Assembly: GCF_003627075.1 (NCBI RefSeq)
Contig: NZ_CP032630.1
Location: forward strand, 186,001-250,000
DNA: 64,000 nucleotides
Source of the DNA: Protaetiibacter intestinalis
Lineage (GTDB): Bacteria; Actinomycetota; Actinomycetes; Actinomycetales; Microbacteriaceae
Direction: 5' to 3'
Positions 27,468 through 36,683 of this stretch are shown one piece after another. The notes beneath the pieces are model-generated. The model searched no databases. It saw only the letters and a list, made by a program, of their open reading frames with translations, and was not told the origin of the DNA. Position numbers and translations under genes: made by a program. Each line of letters begins with the position of its first letter. Positions within the stretch are counted from its first letter, which is position 1.

Positions 27468-28510
27468 CGACCGCACTCGGCTCCCTGACGCCGCCGGACG
27501 CCGCCTCGCTGCGGCGTCCGGCGGTCGTCCGCGTCGCCTGGTTCCTCGCCGCGCTCGCCCTGCTGGCCGTCGCCTCGGTGCTCTCGCTCGCGATCGGCAC
27601 GCGCGTCGTCTCGCTCGACGAGGTGCTCGCGGGGCTCGGCGGCGACACGAGCACGATCGGCGCGGCCGCGGTCGCCGTGCGCATCCCGCGCACCGTGCTC
27701 GCGATCCTCGTCGGCGCGGCCCTCGCGCTCTCGGGCACCACCCTGCAGGGCGTCACCCGCAACCCGCTCGCCGACCCCGGCATCCTCGGCCTCTCGGCGG
27801 GCGCCTCGCTCGCGGTCGTCACCGGGATGGCGTTCTTCGGGCTGTCGAACCCCGTCGCCGTGCTCGTCGTGGCGATCGTCGGCTCGGCCGCCGCCGGCGT
27901 CTTCGTCTACGCGATCGGCTCGCTCGGCCGGGAGGGCGCGACACCCCTCAAGCTCGCCCTCGCGGGCGCCGCGACGACCGCGGCGCTCGGCTCGCTCGTG
28001 AGCGCGATCCTGCTGCCGCGCATCGAGGTCATGAACTCGTTCCGGTTCTGGCAGATCGGCGGCGTCGGCGGCGCCGTCTGGGACCGCATCCTCCTCGTGC
28101 TGCCCGCCCTCGTGGTCGGCGCCGTGCTCGTGCTCGTCATGGCGCGCGGCATGAACTCGCTCGCGCTCGGCGACGACGTCGCCACGGGCCTCGGCGAGCA
28201 CGTCGGCCGCACTCGCCTCATCTCGGCGCTCGGCGCCTTCATCCTGTGCGGCGCGGCCACCGCGATCGCGGGCCCCATCGGCTTCGTCGGCCTCATCGTG
28301 CCGCACCTGTGCCGGCTCGTCGTCGGCACCGACCATCGCTGGCTGCTGCCGTTCACGGCCGTCACGGGCGCCGTGCTGCTGACCGCGGCGGATGTCGTGG
28401 GCCGCGTCATCGCGCGCCCCGACGAGGTCGAGGTGGGCATCGTCACGGCGCTCATCGGCGCCCCCGTCTTCATCGCGCTCGCCCGGCGCCGGAAGGTGCG
28501 TGAACTGTGA
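27464..28510 (+). CDS. FecCD-type iron-siderophore permease, first subunit
   Basis: A 348-residue integral membrane protein of the BtuC/FecCD fold, with about nine or ten helices, the GVTRNPLADPGILGLSAGAS motif near 100-120 and the C-terminal FVGLIVPHLCRLVVGTDHR that contacts the ATPase. GTG 27464 overlaps the binding-protein stop. It should pair with the next gene product to form the translocation channel. Confidence 0.94.
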   Translation: MTTALGSLTPPDAASLRRPAVVRVAWFLAALALLAVASVLSLAIGTRVVSLDEVLAGLGGDTSTIGAAAVAVRIPRTVLAILVGAALALSGTTLQGVTRNPLADPGILGLSAGASLAVVTGMAFFGLSNPVAVLVVAIVGSAAAGVFVYAIGSLGREGATPLKLALAGAATTAALGSLVSAILLPRIEVMNSFRFWQIGGVGGAVWDRILLVLPALVVGAVLVLVMARGMNSLALGDDVATGLGEHVGRTRLISALGAFILCGAATAIAGPIGFVGLIVPHLCRLVVGTDHRWLLPFTAVTGAVLLTAADVVGRVIARPDEVEVGIVTALIGAPVFIALARRRKVREL

Positions 28511-29580
28511 GCGCCGCCACGGCATCCCCCGCCCGCCCCGCACCGGTCGCCCCCGACGCCCTCGCGACCGTCGTCGCCGGGCGTCGCGCGCGCGGTCGCC
28601 GCCGCCTCTGGCGCACCGTCGCGCTCGCCGCGCTCGTCGTCGCGGCGTTCGCGACGACCCTCATGGTCGGCAACACCTTCTACGGACCGGATGCCGTCAT
28701 CCGGGTGATCCTCGGGCAGCAGGTTCCCGGCGCCTCGTTCACGGTCGGCGAGCTGCGCCTGCCGCGAGCGAGCCTCGGCGTGCTCGCGGGCTTCGCGTTC
28801 GGCGTCGCGGGCGTCACCTTCCAGACCATGCTGCGCAACCCGCTCGCCTCCCCCGACATCATCGGCATCACCTGGGGCGCGAGCGCCGCGGCCGTCGTCG
28901 GCATCGTCGTGCTGTCGCTCGGCGACACGGGCGTCTCGGTGCTCGCGCTCGCGGGCGCGCTCGTCACCGCCCTCGCCGTGTACCTGCTCGCCTACCGGCG
29001 CGGGTTCTCGGGGGCGCGGCTCATCCTCATCGGCATCGGGGTGGCGGCGATGCTCGAGAGCGTCGTGTCGTGGGTGCTCTCGCGCGCCTCCGAATGGGAC
29101 ATGCCCGCCGCGATGCAGTGGCTCGCGGGCAGCCTCAACGGCGCCGACTGGGACGGCATCGCCCCGCTCGCGTGGGCCTCGCTCGTGCTCGTGCCCGTCA
29201 TGTTCGTGCTCTCGCGCGAGCTCGGGCCGCTGCGCCTCGGCGACGACTCGGCCGCCGCCCTCGGCGTGCGCGTGCAGTTCGTGCGGCTCGCGCTCATCCT
29301 GGGCGCCGTCGCGCTGCTCGCCTTCGCGACCGCGGCCGCCGGCCCCATCTCCTTCGTCGCCTTCATGGCCGGCCCCATCGCGGGCCGCCTGCTCGGCCCC
29401 GGCGCCCCGCTGCTGCTGCCGGCTGGCCTCGTGGGCGCGCTGCTCGTGCTCGTCGCCGACCTGGTCGGCCAGTTCGCCTTCGACGCCCGCTACCCGGTCG
29501 GCGTCGTCACCGGCGCCCTCGGGGCGCCGTTCCTCATCTACCTGCTCGCCCGCACGAGCCGCCGCGGAGGCACGCTATGA
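28507..29580 (+). CDS. FecCD-type iron-siderophore permease, second subunit
   Basis: A 357-residue homologue of the preceding permease, with a longer basic N-terminus and the corresponding motifs TMLRNPLASPDIIGITWGAS and ISFVAFMAGPIAGRLLGPG. Two different FecCD subunits per transporter is the normal arrangement for actinobacterial siderophore importers. GTG 28507 overlaps the previous stop as GTGA. Confidence 0.94.
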   Translation: MSAATASPARPAPVAPDALATVVAGRRARGRRRLWRTVALAALVVAAFATTLMVGNTFYGPDAVIRVILGQQVPGASFTVGELRLPRASLGVLAGFAFGVAGVTFQTMLRNPLASPDIIGITWGASAAAVVGIVVLSLGDTGVSVLALAGALVTALAVYLLAYRRGFSGARLILIGIGVAAMLESVVSWVLSRASEWDMPAAMQWLAGSLNGADWDGIAPLAWASLVLVPVMFVLSRELGPLRLGDDSAAALGVRVQFVRLALILGAVALLAFATAAAGPISFVAFMAGPIAGRLLGPGAPLLLPAGLVGALLVLVADLVGQFAFDARYPVGVVTGALGAPFLIYLLARTSRRGGTL

Positions 29581-30377
29581 CCCTCGACCACCGCCTCGAA
29601 GCGCGCGAGGTCACGCTCGCCTACGGCGACCGCACGGTCGTCGAGCGGCTGAGCCTCGACGTCGCACCCGGGCGCATCACCGCGATCGTCGGGGCGAACG
29701 GCTGCGGCAAGTCGACGCTGCTGCGCGCCCTCGCCCGCCTGCTCTCCCCCGCGAGCGGCGAGGTGCTGCTCGACGATGCCCCGCTGTCCGCGCGGCCCTC
29801 CAAGCAGCTCGCCCGCGTGCTGGGGCTGCTGCCGCAGAGCCCCGTCGCACCCGAGGGCATCACGGTCGCCGACCTCGTGGGCCGCGGGCGGCATCCACAC
29901 CAGCGCCTGCTCGCCCGCTGGAACGCCCACGACTACGAGGCCGTCGCCGCCGCGCTCGCCGCGACCGGCACGACCGAGCTGGCCGACCGCAGCGTCGACG
30001 AGCTCTCGGGCGGCCAGCGGCAGCGGGTGTGGATCGCGCTCGCGCTCGCCCAGGAGACCGACATCCTGCTGCTCGACGAGCCGACGACCTTCCTCGACGT
30101 CGCCCACCAGATCGAGGTGCTCGACCTGCTCGCCGAGCTCGGCCGCGACCGCGGCACCACGATCGTCATGGTGCTGCACGACCTGAACCTCGCCGCCCGC
30201 TACGCCGACCAGCTCGTCGCCATGCACGAGGGACGCATCGTCGCGAACGGCGCACCCTCGGACGTGCTGACACCCGAGCTCGTGGAGCAGGTGTTCGGCA
30301 TCCGCAGCCACGTCATCCCCGACCCGGTCTCCGAGACCCCGCTCATCGTCCCCATCGGAAGGCACCATGTCCGCTGA
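29577..30377 (+). CDS. Iron-siderophore ABC transporter ATP-binding protein
   Basis: A 266-residue FecE/FepC-type ATPase. Walker A GANGCGKST (about 38-46), signature LSGGQRQRVW, Walker B ILLLDEPTTFLD and the switch His in VLHDLN are all present. It couples ATP hydrolysis to import through the two FecCD subunits. ATG 29577 overlaps the permease stop as ATGA, and its 3' end overlaps the next gene by 11 bases. Confidence 0.95.
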   Translation: MTLDHRLEAREVTLAYGDRTVVERLSLDVAPGRITAIVGANGCGKSTLLRALARLLSPASGEVLLDDAPLSARPSKQLARVLGLLPQSPVAPEGITVADLVGRGRHPHQRLLARWNAHDYEAVAAALAATGTTELADRSVDELSGGQRQRVWIALALAQETDILLLDEPTTFLDVAHQIEVLDLLAELGRDRGTTIVMVLHDLNLAARYADQLVAMHEGRIVANGAPSDVLTPELVEQVFGIRSHVIPDPVSETPLIVPIGRHHVR

Positions 30378-31284
30378 AACCCTCGCCCGCCCCGTGACCG
30401 AACCGTGGGGGTTCTTCCGCGTCGAGGTGGTGCGCATCGACGAGCTGACGCCCACCTTCCGCCGCTTCCTGCTGCGGCCGGTCGGCGAGGAGCGCCTCGC
30501 CGACCCCGGCTTCGACCAGCGCATCAAGGTCGTGCCGCCGAGCCCGCAGGGCATCGACGCGATGCCGACCGACCCGGAGTGGTACGCGGCCTGGCGCGCC
30601 CTGCCCGCCGAGCAGCGCCCGCCGTTCCGCACATACACGATCCGCGGCTTCGAGGGCGAGGGGCTGCTCGTCGACTTCGCGCTGCACGGACCCGACGGCC
30701 CCGCCGCCCGCTGGGCGATCGACGCGGCGCTCGGCGACGAGCTGCTCGTGCTCGGCCCGCGGGCCGTGCACCCCGGCCCCCACGGCGGCATCGACTTCGT
30801 GCCGCCCGCGAGGAGCGACCACCACCTCCTCGCGGGCGACGAGACGGCCGCGCCCGCGATCGCCCGCATCCTCGAGCAGCTGCCGGCGGATGCGCGCGGC
30901 ACCGTCGTCGTGGAGCTCCCGGAGGAGGCGGATGCCGCCTACCTGCCCGCGCATCCGGGGTTCACGGTGCACGCCCTCGCGCGCGGCGGGCGTCCGCACG
31001 GCGAGGCGCTCGTCGAGCGGGTCGCGGCCGTCGCCGCGGAGCACCTCGAGGCGCATCCGGGTGCCGAACCGGAGGAGGTCGACATCGACGAGGGCCTGCT
31101 CTGGGAGGTGCCGCGCAACGCGCGCGGCGGGGCGGCGCTCAAGAGCGCACCGCTGTACGCGTGGCTCGCGGGCGAGGCGGGCACCATCACCGCGATCCGG
31201 CGTCACCTCGTGAAGGAGCTCGGCATCGACCGCCGCGCCGTCGCGTTCATGGGGTACTGGCGGCAGGGTCGCGCCGAGAACTGA
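30367..31284 (+). CDS. Siderophore-interacting protein (FAD-dependent ferric reductase)
   Basis: A 305-residue SIP-family flavoprotein that reduces ferric siderophores to release iron after import. The FAD-binding RTYTIRGF (about 78-85) and the NAD(P)H-binding HLLAGDETAAPAI (about 153-165) are clear, and the C-terminal GYWRQGRAE matches ViuB-type proteins. It ends the iron operon and its 3' end runs 38 bases into the convergent MFS gene. Confidence 0.94.
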   Translation: MSAETLARPVTEPWGFFRVEVVRIDELTPTFRRFLLRPVGEERLADPGFDQRIKVVPPSPQGIDAMPTDPEWYAAWRALPAEQRPPFRTYTIRGFEGEGLLVDFALHGPDGPAARWAIDAALGDELLVLGPRAVHPGPHGGIDFVPPARSDHHLLAGDETAAPAIARILEQLPADARGTVVVELPEEADAAYLPAHPGFTVHALARGGRPHGEALVERVAAVAAEHLEAHPGAEPEEVDIDEGLLWEVPRNARGGAALKSAPLYAWLAGEAGTITAIRRHLVKELGIDRRAVAFMGYWRQGRAEN

Positions 31285-32539
31285 GCTGCGCCGCGGAGCG
31301 GTAGGCGACCCCCGTCACGCCGACCGCCGAGACGAGGAACATCGCGCCGAGCAGCAGCCAGCCCGCGAGACCGTGCTCGAGCGCGGTGACGGCGATCACG
31401 AGGGGCGCCGCGAGCCCCGCGAGCGAGAAGCCCATCGCGTAGACGCCCTGGTAGGCGCCCGCGGATGCCGGGTCGGCGAGCTCGAAGCTGAGCCCCCACG
31501 CCCCCGCCTGGGAGAGGATCTCGGCGAGGGCGTGCAACACGGTGCCGGCGAGCAGCAGCACCACGGCGAGCGCGAGCCCCGCACCTCCCGCACCGCCGTA
31601 GGCGGCGCAGGCGAGCGCCATGAGCACACCCGAGACGGCCGTCACCGTGCCCGCGCGCCGCAGATCGTGCGTGCCGCGCGAGAGCGGCACCTGCAGCGCG
31701 ATCACGAGCACCGTGTTGGCGATGAGCATGATCGACAGCAGCCACTCGGGCGCGACCGTGTCGTGCACGAGCCAGAGCGGGATGCCGACGTTCGTCACGG
31801 CGAACTGGATCGCGAAGACGGCGGCGAACGCCGAGAACAGCAGGTAGCGGCGGTCGCGCCACGGCGACCGGCCGGCGCCCACGGGGGCAGGCTCCGCCGC
31901 ATCCGCCTCCCCTTCGGCGGGTCCGTCGACGCGCGCCGGCAGACGCAGCAGCGCGAGCGCGCACAGCGCGTAGGCGGTGCCGCCGACGAGCAGGATCGCC
32001 CGGTACGCCTCGGGGGTGCCGAGCGCGAGGGCGATCGCCGCGACGCCGCTGCCGATCGTGATGCCGATGTTCGTCACGGTGCGCAGCACGGCGCGGCTCG
32101 TCACCCGGCCCTGCCCGACGAAGGCGTGCGCGATGATCGCGGCGCGCACGGCCCCGTTGGCGGACATGCCGATCGAGGCCGCGACCTCCGCGAGGATCGC
32201 CTGCCAGAGCTCCGTCACGAGCACGAAGCTCGCGAGCGCGAGACCCGTGAGCACGACGCAGCCGATGAGCAGGCGCCGGGCGGAGACCCGGTCGGCGAGA
32301 TGCCCGCCGAGGTAGGAGAACAGCACCGACACCGCGGCGCCCACCGTGAAGACGAGCGCCACCTGGTCCGCCGGCAGCCCCACGATGATCGTGAGGTACA
32401 GCACGACGAGGGTCAGCGTGATCCCGCGTCCCACCGTGCTGATGAGCGTCGCGACGGTGAGGGCGCGCAGCACGGGCTCGGCGAGCGTCGCCCGGATCCG
32501 TTCGAGGAGCGGAGGCCGGGCGGGGGTGGTGCGGGTCAC
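31247..32539 (-). CDS. MFS transporter
   Basis: A 430-residue major-facilitator protein with about twelve helices, the loop 2-3 motif GGHLADRVSARRLL (about 78-91) and a central charged cytosolic loop. Substrate is unknown; drug or metabolite efflux is the usual role. Start is GTG 32539. It is divergent from an ArsR-type regulator with a palindromic operator between them, so that regulator probably controls it. It converges on, and overlaps, the siderophore-reductase gene. Confidence 0.9.
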   Translation of the reverse strand: MTRTTPARPPLLERIRATLAEPVLRALTVATLISTVGRGITLTLVVLYLTIIVGLPADQVALVFTVGAAVSVLFSYLGGHLADRVSARRLLIGCVVLTGLALASFVLVTELWQAILAEVAASIGMSANGAVRAAIIAHAFVGQGRVTSRAVLRTVTNIGITIGSGVAAIALALGTPEAYRAILLVGGTAYALCALALLRLPARVDGPAEGEADAAEPAPVGAGRSPWRDRRYLLFSAFAAVFAIQFAVTNVGIPLWLVHDTVAPEWLLSIMLIANTVLVIALQVPLSRGTHDLRRAGTVTAVSGVLMALACAAYGGAGGAGLALAVVLLLAGTVLHALAEILSQAGAWGLSFELADPASAGAYQGVYAMGFSLAGLAAPLVIAVTALEHGLAGWLLLGAMFLVSAVGVTGVAYRSAAQLSSRRDPAASTP

Positions 32540-32577
32540 CGGTCAGTTCTCGCACAGTCGCCGTGGCTGCGGTAACG

Positions 32578-32596
32578 ATGTAGCGTTGCGCTACAT
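32578..32596. promoter_or_regulatory. Perfect palindromic operator between MFS and ArsR-type genes
   Basis: ATGTAGCG-TTG-CGCTACAT is a perfect dyad with 8-bp arms. It lies 10 bases before the regulator ATG and 39 bases from the MFS start, where a winged-helix dimer would block both genes. Confidence 0.7.
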
Positions 32597-32605
32597 GGTG
32601 GGCGC

Positions 32606-33562
32606 ATGGTGCTGAGGTACCGGCTCGTGGACGCCGACATCGGCGGCATCCGGTTCGGCATCTCGCCGCTGTGCGAGCTGGGGCTGTCACTGCGCGCCAT
32701 CCGCGACCCCGGCGCCTTCCCGTTGCAGCTCGGCTGGCTGCGCCGCACCGAGGCGGCGCGCAGCCGCATCGACATGACGACCCTCATGGCGCTCATCGAC
32801 GACCGGCTGTGGACGCCCGACTTCCTGAACCCGCGCCCCGCATCCCCCCTCACCCGCATCGACGAGGAGTTCGCGGCGCTCGAGGCACTCGACCCCGACG
32901 TCTTCACCCACGACCTCGAGGCCGTGCACGGCCGGGTGCCGGCCCCGCTGCGCGGCGACCGGCCGGCCGCCATCCGGCGCACCGTCCGCGCCCTCCGCCA
33001 GCTCTGGGACGAGGCGTTCGCCCCGCACTGGCCGCGCATGCGCGCCGTGCTCGAGGCGGATGTCGTGTACCGCGGGCGCCGCATCTCGCGGCACGGCCTG
33101 GCCGACATGTTCGGCGGGCTGTCGTCGACGGTGTCGTTCGACGGCACCGTCGTGTCGATCGCGCTGCGCGATCCCACCGACCGCGAGTACGCGGGCGCGG
33201 GCCTCACCCTCGTGCCGACGATGTTCACCCGCCGCGCCTCGGCCCCCGTCGGTGACGGCCCGCCCATGCTCATGTACCCGGCCCGGGGCCAGGGCGCCCT
33301 GTGGGAGACCGAGGCGGTGCCGGACGTCGACGCCGTCGCCGCGCTGCTCGGCGCCTCGCGCACGCGCCTGCTCGCGGCGCTCGGCCAGCCGGCATCGTCG
33401 ACGGAGCTGGCGGTGCGCTTCGACGTGACCCCCTCGGCCGTCAACCAGCACCTGCGCGTGCTGCGCGACGCCGGCCTGCTGACGGCCGTGCGCTACGGCC
33501 GCAGCGTGCTCTACCTGCGCTCGGAGCTCGGCTCGGCGCTGCTCGCCGCGGGCGGCGCGTGA
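32606..33562 (+). CDS. ArsR-type winged-helix regulator with DUF5937-like N-domain
   Basis: A 318-residue regulator. The N-terminal ~230 residues (GISPLCELGLSLRAIRDPG...) match the DUF5937-type effector domain of actinobacterial ArsR-like proteins. The C-terminal HTH is LAVRFDVTPSAVNQHLRVLRDAGLL, with the wing VRYGRSVLYLR. There are no metal-binding cysteines, so the signal is probably not a metal. It is divergent from the MFS gene and adjacent to a perfect palindrome, so MFS repression is the likely role. Confidence 0.88.
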   Translation: MVLRYRLVDADIGGIRFGISPLCELGLSLRAIRDPGAFPLQLGWLRRTEAARSRIDMTTLMALIDDRLWTPDFLNPRPASPLTRIDEEFAALEALDPDVFTHDLEAVHGRVPAPLRGDRPAAIRRTVRALRQLWDEAFAPHWPRMRAVLEADVVYRGRRISRHGLADMFGGLSSTVSFDGTVVSIALRDPTDREYAGAGLTLVPTMFTRRASAPVGDGPPMLMYPARGQGALWETEAVPDVDAVAALLGASRTRLLAALGQPASSTELAVRFDVTPSAVNQHLRVLRDAGLLTAVRYGRSVLYLRSELGSALLAAGGA

Positions 33563-33656
33563 CCCGCCGACGCACCCGCGGCGGTTCGCGCGCGATAGCC
33601 TGACCCGACCGCACGTTCCGCCCGCCCCGGAGGCCGCCCTGTTCTCTCTCACCCGG

Positions 33657-36600
33657 TTGCGACGGCACGCGGGCGTCTTCGGCAGCCTGCTGGCCGTCGC
33701 GGCGATCGTCACGGGCCTCGCCCTCGGGGTGCTCGGCATCATCGACCGCGCCTCGGCGACCGGGGTGCGCGCGGAGCTCGCCGACCGCACGGGCGAGGAG
33801 GGTGCGCTGCGGGCGACGCTGCGGCTGACGGGCGATCCCGTCTCCTCCGATACGCGGATGCGGGCGGCGATCGCCGACACCTTCCGCGACGGCGACCGCG
33901 AGGTGCCGGTGACCGTGCGCCACGAGCTGCGCTCGGGCCGCGCCGTGCCGTTCACCCGCGTCGACCCGGGCGATGCCGCGGCATCCGATGCTCCGGCTGC
34001 GACTCTCGCGCTCGCGGGCATCCCCGACCTCGCCGACGCCGCGGAGCTCACGGCCGGCCGGTGGCCCGCATCGGCCGCCGAGGCCGCGCTGCAGGCGGAT
34101 GCGGCGACCGCGCTCGGTCTCGACGCCGGCGACCGGATCGAGCTCGCCGGCCGGGTGCTCGAGATCTCGGGCCTGTGGCGGGTCTCGGACGCGCTCGACC
34201 CGCGCTGGGTGGCGGATCCCCTGCTCGTCTCGGGCGACGACGGCACGGGCCGCGGCAACCTCGGGCCGCTCGTCGTCGACGAGTCGGTGGGGGCCGCCGT
34301 CGGCGCCGACCGCCTCGACTCCTGGACGATCGTCCCCCGCGTCGCCGAGCTCGAGCCGCACGACCTCGCCGCCATCGCGATCGCGTGGGGCGCTTTCCCC
34401 GACACGGCCGATGCCCTCGACCTCGGTGCGCTCGTCGACCAGGACGGCCTGCTCGCCATCACCGCACGCGACCTCGACCGCCGCGTGCGCGCGCTCGACG
34501 CGACCGGCCCCGCGTCGCTGCTGCTCGTCGCCATGATCGCGCTCGTGACCTTCGTCGAACTCGGCCGGCTGCTCTCCGAGGTGCGCCTGCGCGAGCTCGG
34601 CCTGCTGTGGGCGCGCGGCGCGACGCCCGGCGAGGTCGCCGCCGCGACCGCGGCCGAGGCGGCCATCGCCGCCGGTGCCGGTGCGGCGCTCGGCGCCGGC
34701 CTCGCCGCGACGCTCGTCGCGGCGGGCGACCCGGGCGGCCTCGCCCGGCTCGGCGCGAGCTGGGGTGCGATCCCGGCGGGCGTCGTCGCGGCCGCCGTGC
34801 TCGCCGTCGCCGCGCACGGCCTGCTCGCGACACGACGCGCCGCCCGTCCCGACGACCCCGCGCGGACGGGGCGCGGCCAGCGCATCGCCGGCGGCGGCCT
34901 CGTGGTGCTGGTCGCCCTCGCCGCGGGGCTCGCGACGTGGCAACTGCGCCTCTACGGCTCGCCCGTGACCCGCGATGCCGAGGGGGGCAGCTCCGTGGAC
35001 GCGATCGCGGTGAGCGCCCCCGCGCTGCTCGTCGCGGCGCTCGCGCTGGGCGGCCTCCTGCTCTTCCCCCGGATCGCACGGGCCGCCGAGCGACGCGCGT
35101 CACGCGATCCGCGGGCCATGCGCGCTCTCGTGGCGCGCAGCCTCGCGCGGCGTCTCGCACTCGCCGCGACCCCCATCGCGCTCGTCGCGCTCGCGGGCTC
35201 GCAACTGCTCGTCGCGGCCGGCTACGCCGGTTCGTGGGAGCGCTCCCACGCCCAGACCCACGCCCTCCGCGCCGGCGCCGAGCTGCGCGTCGACGCCGGC
35301 CCCGTGGGCCTCGACGGCACCGCGCTCGCGACGCTCGCGGCCACCCCCGGCGTCGACCGGGTCGCCCCCTCCCCGCGCGACCTCGTCGAACTCGCCGACG
35401 AGGACGTGCGCGTCGTCGGCATCGGCGCCGACGCGCTGCGCGAGCTCGGACTCGACGGCGGCACGCTCGACCTCGCGGCGCTCGCCGACGGCATCCGCGT
35501 CGCCCCCGCCGGCACCGCCCTCCCGGTGGGCGCCGCACGCGTCGCCGCCGTGCTGAGCACCCCCGAAGGACTCGCGCCGGTGCGGGTGACGCTCTGGCTG
35601 CAGACGGCCGACGGCCTGCTGCTGCGCGCCGACGCCACCCCCGGCCCGGACGGCTACACGGTGCCGGTCCCCTCGCGACCCGACACCGAGTGGCGGCTCG
35701 TGGCCCTCGACGTCGAGCTGCCGTTCTCGATGGATGCCTTCGACGGCATCCCGGTCGAGCTCGACTCGCTGCGGGTGGACGGCGCCGCACTCGCCGTGGG
35801 CGCCGGCTGGCGCGGCACGAGCCTGTTCGACGGCTCGGCGCTCGAGGCGACCGGGACGAACGGCGCCGTCGTGCTGCCCGGCGGGGGCGCCCGGTTCATG
35901 CAGGCCGGCCCGGACCGGGCGGTACCGATCGCGGTGTCGCGCACCGTGGCCCGGCTCATGGGTTCGACCGTCGGCACCGAGTTCGCCCTGCCGCTCACGG
36001 GCGGCGACCTGCGCGTGAGCGTCGCGGCGATCGTCGACGGCGTGCCGGGATCCGACCGCAGCGCCGCGATCCTCGTCGACGCCGGGACGCTCGAACTCGC
36101 CGCGCTCCGCAGTCTGCCTGAGCCACCCGACCCGGAGGTGGTCTGGGTGGGATCCGCGCAGCCGGCCGGGACGGCCGAGGCGCTGCGGGACGCCCTCGGC
36201 GGCGGTGTGCGCGTCGTGCTCGCGAGCGACGACCCGGTCGCCCGCATGCTCGCCGCCTCGCGCGTCGTGTTCTGGGCGACGGCCGCCGGGTCCGCGGCGC
36301 TCGCGCTCGTCGCCCTCGGGGCGGTCGCGGGGGCCCAGCTCGGATCCCGCCGCGACGAGACCGCCGTGCTGCGCGCGCTCGGCTTCTCGGCGCGGCAGCA
36401 GGGCGCCCAGCGGCGCCGCGAGCTCGGGGCGGTCGTCGGCTACGGCGCGCTCGTCGGACTCGTCGCGGGAGCAGTCGTCGTGGCCGTGCCGATCTCGACC
36501 TTCGTGCGGGCCGCGATCCCCGACGTGTACGACTCGGTCGCGACGGAGGTGCGCGTCGACCTCCTCGGGCTCGCGATCGGCGCGGGCGCGTTCGGGCTCG

Positions 36601-36683
36601 CCGTGGCGATCCTCATCGCCGGCTACGGCGCGATCGTCGAGCGTCAGGCCCTCGGCGCCCGGGTTCCGGAGGACTCCCGATGA
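33657..36683 (+). CDS. FtsX-type ABC transporter permease (large)
   Basis: A membrane protein of at least 1008 residues: N-terminal helix, a long extracellular region, then paired FtsX-like helical blocks (around 290-420 and 860-1000), an arrangement of MacB/LolCE-type mechanotransmission permeases. I list the TTG at 33657, but a CTG at 33639 in the same frame sits five bases after GGAGG and would give the natural MFSLTRLRRHAG-type start, so CTG may be the true one. It is first in a four-gene ABC cassette. Confidence 0.85.
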   Translation: MRRHAGVFGSLLAVAAIVTGLALGVLGIIDRASATGVRAELADRTGEEGALRATLRLTGDPVSSDTRMRAAIADTFRDGDREVPVTVRHELRSGRAVPFTRVDPGDAAASDAPAATLALAGIPDLADAAELTAGRWPASAAEAALQADAATALGLDAGDRIELAGRVLEISGLWRVSDALDPRWVADPLLVSGDDGTGRGNLGPLVVDESVGAAVGADRLDSWTIVPRVAELEPHDLAAIAIAWGAFPDTADALDLGALVDQDGLLAITARDLDRRVRALDATGPASLLLVAMIALVTFVELGRLLSEVRLRELGLLWARGATPGEVAAATAAEAAIAAGAGAALGAGLAATLVAAGDPGGLARLGASWGAIPAGVVAAAVLAVAAHGLLATRRAARPDDPARTGRGQRIAGGGLVVLVALAAGLATWQLRLYGSPVTRDAEGGSSVDAIAVSAPALLVAALALGGLLLFPRIARAAERRASRDPRAMRALVARSLARRLALAATPIALVALAGSQLLVAAGYAGSWERSHAQTHALRAGAELRVDAGPVGLDGTALATLAATPGVDRVAPSPRDLVELADEDVRVVGIGADALRELGLDGGTLDLAALADGIRVAPAGTALPVGAARVAAVLSTPEGLAPVRVTLWLQTADGLLLRADATPGPDGYTVPVPSRPDTEWRLVALDVELPFSMDAFDGIPVELDSLRVDGAALAVGAGWRGTSLFDGSALEATGTNGAVVLPGGGARFMQAGPDRAVPIAVSRTVARLMGSTVGTEFALPLTGGDLRVSVAAIVDGVPGSDRSAAILVDAGTLELAALRSLPEPPDPEVVWVGSAQPAGTAEALRDALGGGVRVVLASDDPVARMLAASRVVFWATAAGSAALALVALGAVAGAQLGSRRDETAVLRALGFSARQQGAQRRRELGAVVGYGALVGLVAGAVVVAVPISTFVRAAIPDVYDSVATEVRVDLLGLAIGAGAFGLAVAILIAGYGAIVERQALGARVPEDSR

